A stretch of DNA of 11,827 nucleotides, from the NCBI GenBank assembly GCA_035403355.1, contig DAONFA010000045.1, forward strand, positions 1 through 11,827, written 5' to 3'. Origin of the DNA: Candidatus Cloacimonas sp. GTDB lineage: Bacteria > Cloacimonadota > Cloacimonadia > Cloacimonadales > Cloacimonadaceae. A model generated the notes under the pieces. It did no database searches. It saw only the letters and a program-made list of their open reading frames with translations, and had not been told where the DNA came from. A program made the translations under genes and the position numbers. This document shows positions 11,819 to 11,827 of this stretch, piece by piece; positions within the stretch are counted from its first letter, which is position 1; each line of letters starts with the position of its first letter.

Positions 11819-11827
11819 AACAAAACC

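Overview
The window looks like chromosomal DNA of a fairly AT-rich, anaerobic, FCB-group-like bacterium. My best guess is a member of Candidatus Cloacimonadota (WWE1). The grounds are the style of the secreted Fn3/choice-of-anchor-type protein at the left edge, the Bacteroidota-like housekeeping proteins, and intergenic spaces full of short-period repeats and GC-rich hairpins. This assignment is an inference from gene style and not a database match. No integrase, transposase, phage gene or CRISPR array is visible.

Layout, left to right. (1) 1-955, minus strand: the 5' part of a secreted, multi-domain surface protein that runs off the left edge. (2) 956-2099: a gene-poor stretch with one possible 45-residue small ORF, then a mosaic of short repeats interrupted by a GC-rich triple-hairpin element. 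(3) 2100-3296: a thiolase standing alone. (4) 3297-3844: a second repeat mosaic with the same module order as the first. (5) 3845-6697: a two-gene unit, a class III PLP aminotransferase followed 12 nt later by CTP synthase (pyrG). (6) 6698-7125: inverted copies of the 43-44 bp repeat and a second triple-hairpin element, one hairpin of which can serve as the pyrG terminator. (7) 7126-7213: tRNA-Leu(CAG). (8) 7367-10600: a PIN-PhoH ATPase and, 3 nt downstream, an alanine racemase with an unusual C-terminal extension of about 255 residues. (9) 10757-11710: a secreted C39-like cysteine peptidase-family protein. (10) 11724-11818: a third triple-hairpin element.

The genes are mostly housekeeping: acyl-CoA metabolism, CTP synthesis, RNA metabolism and D-alanine supply for cell wall. 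They do not form one pathway. The unusual content lies between the genes. Three copies of a modular hairpin element share one architecture (hairpin A, hairpin A, hairpin B, with GTAC joints). Hairpins A and B are inverted relatives differing by two compensatory base-pair changes, so the folded structure appears to be conserved. Two intergenic mosaics repeat the same series of unrelated short-period repeats in the same order. One hairpin element has split a repeat unit cleanly, which shows it arrived as an insertion.

I see no defence system or complete novel operon. The strongest leads are the hairpin element family, the ordered repeat mosaics and the unrecognised C-terminal domain fused to alanine racemase.
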